13,574 nucleotides of DNA from Polaromonas sp. YR568 (lineage in GTDB: Bacteria > Pseudomonadota > Gammaproteobacteria > Burkholderiales > Burkholderiaceae), in contig CAMBWM010000039.1 of assembly GCA_945871335.1 (NCBI GenBank), forward strand, positions 1 through 13,574, in the 5' to 3' direction. The notes beneath the pieces are model-generated. The model was not told the origin of the DNA. It was given only the letters and a program-made list of their open reading frames with translations, and did not search any database. The translations under genes were made by a program, and so were the position numbers. Positions 6,188 to 12,911 of the stretch are shown here, piece after piece; the stretch's first letter is position 1; each line of letters begins with the position of its first letter.

Positions 6188-7558
6188 ATGAACCAACTCC
6201 AATTGTTCCTACCCTGCGCTGCGGGAGTTGAAGAGCTGCTCGCCGCCGAGGTGCACCACATTACCGGCATTGCCGGCATCTCCTGGCGAGCCGGTGTGCA
6301 GCTGCAGGGTTCGTGGCGCGACGCGCAGCAGCTCAATTTGCACAGCCGCCTGGCGCAGCGTGTGCTCATCGAATTGCAGCACGCCGACTACCGCAGTGAA
6401 CAAGACCTGTACCGCGCCGCCAGCAACGTGGCCTGGGAAATCTGGTTCACGCCCAAGCAGACTTTCAAGGTTGAAATCACAGCGCAGCACAGTCCGCTGA
6501 ACAGCCTGAACTTTGCTGCGCTGAAGATCAAGGACGCGGTGGCTGACCGCTTCCGGGACAAGTTTGATGTGCGTCCTGACGTAGACACGCGCTGGCCCGA
6601 TGTGCGCATCTACGCGCACCTGACCACCGACAGCGTCACCATTTACATCGATACCTCGGGCGAGCCGCTGTTCAAGCGCGGCTGGCGTGAAGACAAGGGC
6701 GATGCGCCGCTGAAGGAAACCCTGGCTGCCGCCATGCTGGCCGCCAGCGGCTGGAGCGGCGAGGACGGTTTGTGCGAACAAGGCGTGCCGCTGTACGACC
6801 CCTGCTGCGGCTCTGGCACCATCGCCATCGAGGCCGCGCAGATCGCCTGCCACATCGCACCCGGCTTGAACCGGCACTTTGCCTTTCAAAAATATTTGCC
6901 CTTTCAGCCGCACGTGTGGGAAGGCCTGCTCAGCCAGGCTGAGGCCGCTATCACCGCGCCCATGGCGCTGGTGTTCGGCAGTGATGTGTCGTTCCGAATG
7001 GTCGACTTTGCCGAGCGCAATGCCGAACGCGCGGGCGTGGCCCATGCCGTGCAACTGCGCGGCGGCGACGCGCTGCAGCGCATGCCACCTGCGCCTTCGG
7101 GCCTGATGCTGGTCAACCCGCCTTACGGCGAGCGCATTGACGTGGCCGGTGTGGCCGGCATCAGCGGCACGCAGGCGCGTGACGACCGCCGCCAGGGCAT
7201 GGACGAATTTGGTCGCCCCTTGCCCAGCGCGCGCGAGGCGCAGGCTCAGGAGCGGGCGCAGTTCGCACCCTCACGCGACCGCTCGGCCAATCCCGGCCGC
7301 GAGCAGGCGCAAAACGCCAGCGGCGACGAAGCGCCGGACTTCTTTGCGCAGCTCGCCGCGCACTGGAAGAAAAACTACGCCGGCTGGACCGCGCACATTC
7401 TCACGCCCGACTTCAAGCTGCCCGGCAAGATGCGCCTGAAAGAGTCGCGCCGCGTACCCATGTGGAACGGCCCGATCGAATGCAGGCTGTTTCGCTTTGA
7501 CATGGTGGCCGGCTCGGCGCGCGGCAAGCCCGCACCCGCCGGCTCCGCCGCACAGTGA
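6188..7558 (+). CDS. THUMP-domain class I SAM-dependent rRNA methyltransferase (RlmL N-terminal-like)
   Basis: Likely 23S rRNA guanine-N2 methyltransferase of the RlmL/YcbY (COG0116) family. E. coli RlmL modifies G2445 with the N-terminal half that this protein resembles; the exact target here is inferred. The N-terminal ferredoxin-like plus THUMP region covers about 1-160 and the Rossmann methyltransferase about 165-456. SAM motif I is DPCCGSGT at 204-211, and the catalytic motif IV NPPYGER is at 310-316, as in N2-guanine methyltransferases. About 66 residues after motif IV (318-383) are polar and rich in Ala, Gln, Arg and Asp, an insertion relative to the E. coli enzyme. The conserved end resumes with LPGKMRLKESRRVPMWNGPI. 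The start directly follows the rpoN stop (TAGATG), so translation is probably coupled. There is no fused RlmK domain. Confidence 0.88.
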   Translation: MNQLQLFLPCAAGVEELLAAEVHHITGIAGISWRAGVQLQGSWRDAQQLNLHSRLAQRVLIELQHADYRSEQDLYRAASNVAWEIWFTPKQTFKVEITAQHSPLNSLNFAALKIKDAVADRFRDKFDVRPDVDTRWPDVRIYAHLTTDSVTIYIDTSGEPLFKRGWREDKGDAPLKETLAAAMLAASGWSGEDGLCEQGVPLYDPCCGSGTIAIEAAQIACHIAPGLNRHFAFQKYLPFQPHVWEGLLSQAEAAITAPMALVFGSDVSFRMVDFAERNAERAGVAHAVQLRGGDALQRMPPAPSGLMLVNPPYGERIDVAGVAGISGTQARDDRRQGMDEFGRPLPSAREAQAQERAQFAPSRDRSANPGREQAQNASGDEAPDFFAQLAAHWKKNYAGWTAHILTPDFKLPGKMRLKESRRVPMWNGPIECRLFRFDMVAGSARGKPAPAGSAAQ

Positions 7559-7995
7559 GCGCAGCGCCCCTGCCGCTGACGCTGACGCCGCCGCTGGTGC
7601 TGGTGCTGGACACCAACATCGTGCTCGACGTTTTTGTATTCAACGACGCTGCCGCGCAGCCTGTGCGCGAGGCGTTGGCAGCTGGGCACTTGAAGTGGAT
7701 CGCTACGCCGGCCATGCGCGTCGAGCTCGAACGCGTGTTGGCTTATCCGCAGATCGTGCCGCGCCTGGCTTTTTACCAGCTCAGTGCGGATGATGTTCTG
7801 GCGCACTTTGATGCGCACGCCCAGTTGCTGCCGGTGCCGGCCAAGGCGCCGGTGACTTGCAGCGATGCCGATGACCAGATGTTCATTGATCTGGCGGTCG
7901 CGCAGCGCAGCACTTTGCTCTCAAAAGACAAAGCGGTCACGTCCATGCAAAAACGACTGCTGGCGCTGGGTGTGCGCGTGCAAAAGACGCTTTAA
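7555..7995 (+). CDS. PIN-domain putative ribonuclease (COG1569-type toxin-like protein)
   Basis: Small PIN-fold protein of 146 residues, similar to the group annotated as putative toxin component of a toxin-antitoxin system. PIN domains are Mg2+-dependent ribonucleases with a cluster of acidic residues. Candidates are Asp19 in VLDTNIVLDVF, Glu57 in RVELERVL, Asp104/106/107 in CSDADDQMF and Asp125 in LLSKDKAV, so the active site looks complete. The GTG start at 7555 overlaps the methyltransferase stop by 4 nt (GTGA), which suggests coupling to that gene. No antitoxin-sized gene lies next to it: upstream is the methyltransferase and downstream a convergent gene. It may therefore be a solitary RNA-processing nuclease rather than a toxin; substrate unknown. 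Confidence 0.82.
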   Translation: MSAAPLPLTLTPPLVLVLDTNIVLDVFVFNDAAAQPVREALAAGHLKWIATPAMRVELERVLAYPQIVPRLAFYQLSADDVLAHFDAHAQLLPVPAKAPVTCSDADDQMFIDLAVAQRSTLLSKDKAVTSMQKRLLALGVRVQKTL

Positions 7996-8022
7996 CGCGG
8001 CCCTTAAATTCGCGCCGGATTT

Positions 8023-9747
8023 TCAGGCGGCGCTAAAGCTGTCTGCGCTGGCTGCCGGCCAATGCGTTTTGAACACATCCGGCAGCCCGTCCAGGTTTTC
8101 TTGCAGCAGGGCGCCGGGCGCCACATGCATCAGCAATTGCGACAGCATGCGTACCTCGGTGTCGCTGACACGCCGCATGATGTGCCGCGCCGTCAGCTCG
8201 TTCGGATGCTGCAAGCCGGCCGCCTGCACCAGCTCCATGAGCGCATGCAGCGTGCTTTTGTGAAACAGCCAGACCCGCTCAGTTTTGTTGCTGACCACCA
8301 GGGCCTTCTGGCGCAAGGGGTCTTGCGTGGTCACGCCGGTCGGGCAATTGCCAGTGTGGCAGCTTTGCGCCTGGATACAACCCAGTGCAAACATAAATCC
8401 GCGAGCGGCGTTCACCCAGTCGGCGCCCAAGGCCATCATCCGGGCAATGTCAAAAGCGCTGATCACCTTGCCTGCGCAGCCGAGCTTGATGCGATCGCGC
8501 AAGCCCACGCCAATCAGGGTGTTGTGCACCAGCGCCAGGCCTTCCTGCATGGGCGCGCCCATGTGGTCGCTGAACTCCACCGGTGCCGCCCCGGTGCCGC
8601 CTTCGGCGCCATCGACCACGATGAAGTCCGGCGTGATGCCGGTTTGCAGCATCGCTTTGACGATGGCAAACCACTCCCAGGCATGGCCCAGACAAAACTT
8701 GAAACCGACCGGCTTGCCGCCGCTGAGCTTGCGCAACTCGGCGATGAATTCCAGCATCTCGACCGGGCTTGAAAAAGCGCTATGCCGTGCCGGCGAGACG
8801 CAGTCCTGGCCCATGGGCACACCGCGCGCGGCCGAGATTTCCGGCGTCACTTTAGAGGCCGGCAAAATGCCGCCGTGGCCCGGCTTGGCGCCCTGGCTGA
8901 GCTTGATCTCGATCATCTTGACCTGCGCATCGCGCGCATTGACCTCAAAGAAGTCGGCGTTGAAACTGCCGTCCGGGTTGCGACAGCCGAAGTAGCCTGA
9001 ACCGATCTCCCAGATCAGGTCACCACCATTCGTGCGGTGATGCTCCGAGATCGAGCCCTCACCCGTGTCATGGGCAAAACCGCCGCGCTTGGCGCCGGCA
9101 TTCAGAGCCAAAATCGCATTGGCAGACAAAGAGCCAAAACTCATGGCCGAGATGTTGAAGATACTGGCCGAATAAGGCTGCGTGCATGGCGAGCGCGAGT
9201 CAGAGGGGGCGTCTGGCGTGCCGCCTATCCAAATGCGAAAGTCAGACGACGCCAGCGTGCTCGGCTGCATGGAATGGTTGATCCATTCATAGCCCTGGCG
9301 CCCGACATCCAGGTGCGTGCCAAAGGGGTGGTTGTCCGGCTGGGTCTTGGAGCGCTGGTACACCAGCGAGCGCTGCGCCCGGGAAAAAGGGGCAGCCTCG
9401 CTGTCGCTTTCAATGAAGTACTGGCGAATTTCAGGGCGAATGTATTCCAGCAAAAACCGCATGTGCCCGATCACCGGGTAGTTACGCAATATCGCGTGCC
9501 GTGTTTGTCGTACATCCTGCACGCCCACGGCCACCAGACTCAAACACACCAGCAAAGCCAGCAGACCCACGCCAAAGCCGACCAGTGTGAACAAGGCCAG
9601 CAGCACCCCCAACATGCAGGCCACCCAAAAGCCGTAGCGTGAGGGCAAACGGGCGCTGAGCCACTGCATGGCCTGACCAATTCGACGCAGCTGCGCATAG
9701 ATTTCAGCCCAGGGCAGCTTTTTGACAAGATCCAAAATGCGTTGCAT
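8023..9747 (-). CDS. Membrane-anchored FMN-binding glutamate-synthase-family protein
   Basis: Protein of 574 residues resembling the FMN/iron-sulfur domain of the glutamate synthase large subunit (GltB), without the glutaminase domain. Residues about 37-77 form one or two membrane segments, so the catalytic domain is probably tethered to the inner membrane. The flavin barrel carries SAMSFGSLS (200-208), AKRGGFAHDTGEGSIS (219-234), KPGHGG (288-293) and VDGAEGGTGAAP (378-389). The cysteine cluster C457-x5-C463-x4-C468 (CIQAQSCHTGNCPTG) matches the 3Fe-4S site of GltB. I chose the ATG at 9747; longer frames from 9807 or 9837 add a non-conserved hydrophilic stretch. No GltD-like reductase lies nearby, so the physiological reaction and electron donor are unknown. 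It converges on the PIN gene with 27 nt between. Confidence 0.85.
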   Translation of the reverse strand: MQRILDLVKKLPWAEIYAQLRRIGQAMQWLSARLPSRYGFWVACMLGVLLALFTLVGFGVGLLALLVCLSLVAVGVQDVRQTRHAILRNYPVIGHMRFLLEYIRPEIRQYFIESDSEAAPFSRAQRSLVYQRSKTQPDNHPFGTHLDVGRQGYEWINHSMQPSTLASSDFRIWIGGTPDAPSDSRSPCTQPYSASIFNISAMSFGSLSANAILALNAGAKRGGFAHDTGEGSISEHHRTNGGDLIWEIGSGYFGCRNPDGSFNADFFEVNARDAQVKMIEIKLSQGAKPGHGGILPASKVTPEISAARGVPMGQDCVSPARHSAFSSPVEMLEFIAELRKLSGGKPVGFKFCLGHAWEWFAIVKAMLQTGITPDFIVVDGAEGGTGAAPVEFSDHMGAPMQEGLALVHNTLIGVGLRDRIKLGCAGKVISAFDIARMMALGADWVNAARGFMFALGCIQAQSCHTGNCPTGVTTQDPLRQKALVVSNKTERVWLFHKSTLHALMELVQAAGLQHPNELTARHIMRRVSDTEVRMLSQLLMHVAPGALLQENLDGLPDVFKTHWPAASADSFSAA

Positions 9748-9857
9748 GCGCAGCTTTCGTTGGGGAAAACAAGGGCTTGGCCGGGTGGCAGATACACTTT
9801 CTATCATAAGAGGCTCAGCCGCAGCCTTGCTCCACACACTTTGAACCGCCGCAGCCC

Positions 9858-10682
9858 ATGTCTGACCAAGCCGCCCAAACCGATCCGAACGCCGACAATT
9901 TTCTGCCCCCCGAGGTGTTTGACGAGCTGGACGCCATCCTCGACGAGCTGCGCACCCGCTACGACGAAACCCCGCAGTGGGAGTTTTGTGAAGGCTTTAT
10001 GGCCGCCCTGATCTGCGGCCGCCGCCCCATGGCAGCCAGCGAATACTTGCCGGTGCTGCTGGGCCTGGGCGAAGGTGAAACTCCGGACAGCGATGGGGAG
10101 GTCGAAGGCTCTTTTGCCAGCGACGCGCAACGCGAACGATTCATGGCCTTGTGGAATGCCCGTTGGGCTGAGGTGTCTACTGCGCTGGACGCAGAATGCA
10201 AAACCCTTGAAGACGATGACTGCTACCACCCCGAGGTGATGGACGTGCGCGCCGCAGTGGCCGAGTTGCCGCACGATGAGCAGGCCAACTTCAAAACCGA
10301 CGAGTTGCCGGCGTTTGCACAGGTGTGGGCGCTGGGTTTCATGTTTGCAGTCGAAAGCTGGCCCGAGGACTGGGCCGCCCCGCGCGACAAGGACGCCGCC
10401 AAATGGCTGGACAGTGCGCTTCAGGCGGTGATCGCCATCACCGAAGACGACACCGGCACGCCCGAAGTGTCACCGCTGATGGAAGACGGCCCGCCCAGCA
10501 CCAGCGTAGCCCGCCTGAACGCTTTTGGCGACGCCATTTGGGCGGTGTATGACCTGCGCGAACTCTGGCGTACCCTGGGACCGCGCGTGGACACCGTGCG
10601 CAAAGAGCCCGCACCAGGGCGCAACGACGAATGCCCTTGCGGCAGCGGTAAGAAATACAAAAAGTGCCACGGCGCAGGTTAA
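9858..10682 (+). CDS. YecA/UPF0149 family protein with C-terminal SEC-C zinc motif
   Basis: Soluble acidic protein of 274 residues. Residues about 17-210 match the YecA/YgfB (UPF0149) fold, with [11 protein letters not shown] near the start, [12 protein letters not shown] and [15 protein letters not shown]. The C-terminus is a SEC-C motif, [19 protein letters not shown], with zinc ligands Cys259, Cys261, Cys270 and His271. SEC-C tails are known from SecA and from YecA, where they bind ribosomes or SecB-like partners, so a ribosome- or secretion-associated role is plausible but not shown here. The start ATG at 9858 has no clear Shine-Dalgarno site. The gene is divergent from the glutamate-synthase-like gene (110 nt between) and ends 12 nt before the convergent hydrolase stop, with no terminator hairpin between them. 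Confidence 0.85.
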   Translation: MSDQAAQTDPNADNFLPPEVFDELDAILDELRTRYDETPQWEFCEGFMAALICGRRPMAASEYLPVLLGLGEGETPDSDGEVEGSFASDAQRERFMALWNARWAEVSTALDAECKTLEDDDCYHPEVMDVRAAVAELPHDEQANFKTDELPAFAQVWALGFMFAVESWPEDWAAPRDKDAAKWLDSALQAVIAITEDDTGTPEVSPLMEDGPPSTSVARLNAFGDAIWAVYDLRELWRTLGPRVDTVRKEPAPGRNDECPCGSGKKYKKCHGAG

Positions 10683-10694
10683 TTCTTAACGACC

Positions 10695-11627
10695 TCAGCC
10701 GAAAAACTTCAGCAGCGCCGCCGCTGTCTCCTTGGGCAGCTCTTCCGGTATGAAGTGGCCCGCCGGCATAGTCTGGCCTGAGACGACGCCACTGCACTGG
10801 GCACGCCACAGAGCCAGTGGTTCAAACATGCGGTGCACTACGCCGCGCTCTCCCCACAGCACCAGCGTGTTGCAGCGAATCTGCTCGCTGTGTGCGCGGC
10901 TCTCGCGGTCGTGGTCGAGGTCAATGCCGGCGCTGGCGCGGTAGTCTTCGCAGGCGGAGTGAATCGCCTCGGGCGTGCAAAAGCAGCGCTCGTAGTCGGC
11001 CAATGCCTGCGGCTCGATGTAGCCCAGGCCCTGGCTGCCCCAGCCGCCGAGCTTGGCGTGCAAATAGGCCTTGGCGGTTTCGGGGTGGGTCGAGCCCATC
11101 ATGATCTCTGGTACCGGCGTCGGCTGCAACATGTGAAACCAGTGGTAATAAGCGCGGGCAAAGTCCATGTAAGGCACGCGCAGGCTGCGGCCTTCGTACA
11201 TGTCCAGCGTGGGCGCGATATCGATCACGCACAGCCGCGTCACACGCGGCGCATGGTCCAGCGCCAGCCGGTGTGCCACGCGACCACCTCTGTCATGACC
11301 GCAAACGCCAAAGACGGGCACCCCCAGCGCGTCCATCACCGCCACCGCGTCGTGCGCCAGCTGACGCTTGCTGTAATTGCGGTGGTCGCTCAGACCGGCT
11401 TGTTTGGACGAATCACCATAGCCCCGCAAATCGGGCATGACCAAAAAGAAATGCGGCGCCAGCAGGCGCGCTACGCGCTGCCACATCACATGACTTTGCG
11501 GAAAACCGTGCAAGAGCAGCAGCGCCGGCTTAGGCGGCTCGCCCGGCACACGCTGCGAAAACCGGGCATGAATGCGCGCGCCATTGACTTCAAACGCGCG
11601 CTGCTCAAATCCGCCAAACCAGGCCAT
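10695..11627 (-). CDS. Alpha/beta hydrolase, haloacetate (fluoroacetate) dehalogenase type
   Basis: Alpha/beta-hydrolase of 310 residues close to the fluoroacetate dehalogenase group, which hydrolyses the carbon-halogen bond of haloacetates to give glycolate. From the second ATG: oxyanion-loop HGFPQSHVMW (40-49), nucleophile Asp112 in GHDRGGR with Arg113 and Arg116 where the family binds the substrate carboxylate, Asp136 in IDIAPT, halide-pocket His162-Trp163 in YYHWFHML, Tyr229 in CEDYRAS, and catalytic His291 in AGHFIPEELP. These correspond, from memory, to the key residues of the Rhodopseudomonas enzyme. An AAGGAG site on the minus strand precedes two adjacent ATGs (11630 and 11627); the second has the better 6-nt spacing. 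Substrate specificity is inferred, and epoxide hydrolase-like activity is the main alternative. It is divergent from the tautomerase gene. Confidence 0.85.
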   Translation of the reverse strand: MAWFGGFEQRAFEVNGARIHARFSQRVPGEPPKPALLLLHGFPQSHVMWQRVARLLAPHFFLVMPDLRGYGDSSKQAGLSDHRNYSKRQLAHDAVAVMDALGVPVFGVCGHDRGGRVAHRLALDHAPRVTRLCVIDIAPTLDMYEGRSLRVPYMDFARAYYHWFHMLQPTPVPEIMMGSTHPETAKAYLHAKLGGWGSQGLGYIEPQALADYERCFCTPEAIHSACEDYRASAGIDLDHDRESRAHSEQIRCNTLVLWGERGVVHRMFEPLALWRAQCSGVVSGQTMPAGHFIPEELPKETAAALLKFFG

Positions 11628-11711
11628 CATGGTCTCCTTATGCTTGCCGCCCGGGGCTTTTATCATGGGGTGTTAGCACCTTCCTGTTTTAACTTTTAAC
11701 CAAGGATAACC

Positions 11712-11903
11712 ATGCCCACCTACCATATTGAAATGTTTGAAGGCCGCACCCCGGAGCAAAAGAAAAAGCTGGTCGCTGAAGTCACTCGTGTCACGGTCGA
11801 AGTGCTGGGTGGTTCGGCCGAGTCGGTGGACATCATCATCAACGAAGTCAAGCGTGACAACTGGGCCACCGGCGGAAAGCTGTGGTCTGAGCCGCGCAGC
11901 TAG
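11712..11903 (+). CDS. Small tautomerase (4-oxalocrotonate tautomerase family)
   Basis: Subunit of 63 residues with the fold of 4-oxalocrotonate tautomerase, normally a hexamer. After removal of Met, Pro1 is the catalytic base, and Arg11 of EGRTPEQKKKL is conserved. At the position of the classical Arg39, however, there is Asp (SVDIIINEV), and Phe50 is replaced by Trp (NWATGGK). The canonical substrate pocket is therefore altered, and a 4-oxalocrotonate role should not be assumed. AAGGA at 11704-11708, a few nt before the ATG, supports the start. No catechol meta-cleavage genes are nearby. Its neighbours are a divergent dehalogenase-type hydrolase and the convergent gshB, with which it overlaps by 4 nt through a shared CTAG. 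Confidence 0.88.
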   Translation: MPTYHIEMFEGRTPEQKKKLVAEVTRVTVEVLGGSAESVDIIINEVKRDNWATGGKLWSEPRS

Positions 11904-12880
11904 CTGGACAGCCGGGCGCCCGGCGCAAGCAAGGCCGCTTCCAGCGCGTCAATGAAGATGGCCGCCACGTCAAAACCCGTCTGGTCAAAAATTTCCTGAA
12001 AGCAGGTCGGGCTGGTCACATTGATCTCGGTGATGCAATCACCGATCACGTCGATGCCGGCCAGCAGGAGGCCGCGTGCGGCCAGCACCGGGCCCACGGC
12101 CTCGGCAATCTCGCGGTCGCGCGCAGACAGGGCTTGTGCCACGCCCAGACCACCGGCAGCCAGGTTGCCGCGCACTTCATTGCCCTGCGGAATACGCGCC
12201 AGACAAAAAGGTACAGGCTTTCCACCAATCACCAGCACGCGTTTATCGCCTTGCGCGATCTCAGGTAAAAACTTTTGCACCATCACGCTTTGCGCGCCGT
12301 CCCGATTCAGCGTCTCGATGATGCTGCCCAGGTTCATGCCGTCAACTTTCACGCGAAAAATGCCCATGCCGCCCATGCCGTCGAGCGGCTTCAAGATGAT
12401 GTCCTGATGCTCAGCATGGAAGCGCTTGATATCCTCAGCGTCGCGTGTGACCAGCGTCGGGCCGATGAACTGCGCAAACTCCATGATGGCGAGTTTTTCA
12501 GGGTGATCGCGCAGTGCGCGCGGCTTGTTGAAAACGCGCGCGCCTTCGCGCTCGGCTTGCTCGAGCAAATGCGTGCTGTAAAAGTACTCGCTGTCAAAAG
12601 GCGGGTCTTTGCGCATGATGACCGCGCCAAAGTCTTTAAGCGCCTGCGGCCGTTCCTCGGGCTTTTGCTGCTTGGCGTTAAACCAATTGGCTTTGTCGCC
12701 GGTCAGTTGTATGTCGCGCACGAAGGCCGTCACCGGCGTGCCGCGCTGCCACATGATGTCTTTGGGCTCGCAGACGCTGATGCTGTGGCCGCGCCGCTGG
12801 GCCTCACGCATCATCACAAAGGTGGTGTCCTTGTAAATCTTGAAGGACTCGAGCGGGTCAGCAACGAAAAGAAGGTTCAT
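11900..12880 (-). CDS. gshB: Glutathione synthetase
   Basis: ATP-grasp ligase that joins glycine to gamma-glutamylcysteine, the last step of glutathione synthesis in the cytoplasm. The 326 residues match the usual bacterial length of about 315. Family landmarks are the N-terminus MNLLFVADPLESFKIYKDTT, MRKDPPFD at 89-96, the ATP-grasp glycine-rich loop KPLDGMGGMGIF at 164-175, QGDKRVLVI at 210-218, GNLAAGG at 238-244, and the metal/ADP-binding EINVTSPT at 285-292. The ATG at 12880 lies 31 nt after the kup stop on the same strand, so co-transcription is likely. No strong Shine-Dalgarno site is visible. The stop TAG uses the same CTAG palindrome as the stop of the convergent tautomerase gene. 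Confidence 0.97.
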   Translation of the reverse strand: MNLLFVADPLESFKIYKDTTFVMMREAQRRGHSISVCEPKDIMWQRGTPVTAFVRDIQLTGDKANWFNAKQQKPEERPQALKDFGAVIMRKDPPFDSEYFYSTHLLEQAEREGARVFNKPRALRDHPEKLAIMEFAQFIGPTLVTRDAEDIKRFHAEHQDIILKPLDGMGGMGIFRVKVDGMNLGSIIETLNRDGAQSVMVQKFLPEIAQGDKRVLVIGGKPVPFCLARIPQGNEVRGNLAAGGLGVAQALSARDREIAEAVGPVLAARGLLLAGIDVIGDCITEINVTSPTCFQEIFDQTGFDVAAIFIDALEAALLAPGARLSS

Positions 12881-12911
12881 GGCTGGATTTTGGCAGGTCG
12901 CCGGCCCGCCC

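Noticed and set aside
7555..7995. Toxin-antitoxin module around the PIN-domain gene
   Set aside because: Only the PIN gene is present; the neighbours are an rRNA methyltransferase and a convergent flavoprotein gene, neither an antitoxin.
8012..8033. Hairpin GCGCCG/CGGCGC with a 10-nt loop between the convergent PIN and glutamate-synthase-like genes
   Set aside because: The stem is only 6 bp, there is no T-run on either strand, and it overlaps the minus-strand stop codon, so a terminator call is not supported.
9803..9808. TATGAT -10-like hexamer on the minus strand upstream of the glutamate-synthase-like gene
   Set aside because: No acceptable -35 hexamer lies at 16-18 bp, so I did not call a promoter, although it would suit the ATG at 9747.
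10678..10690. Inverted repeat GTTAA-TTC-TTAAC at the end of the YecA-type gene
   Set aside because: The stem is 5 bp of mostly A-T pairs without a T-run; it is more likely chance than a terminator or operator.
10833..11699. 288-codon plus-strand open frame opposite the hydrolase gene
   Set aside because: Mirror frame of a clearly conserved enzyme; the product is His/Arg/Ala-rich with no domain or ribosome-binding site.
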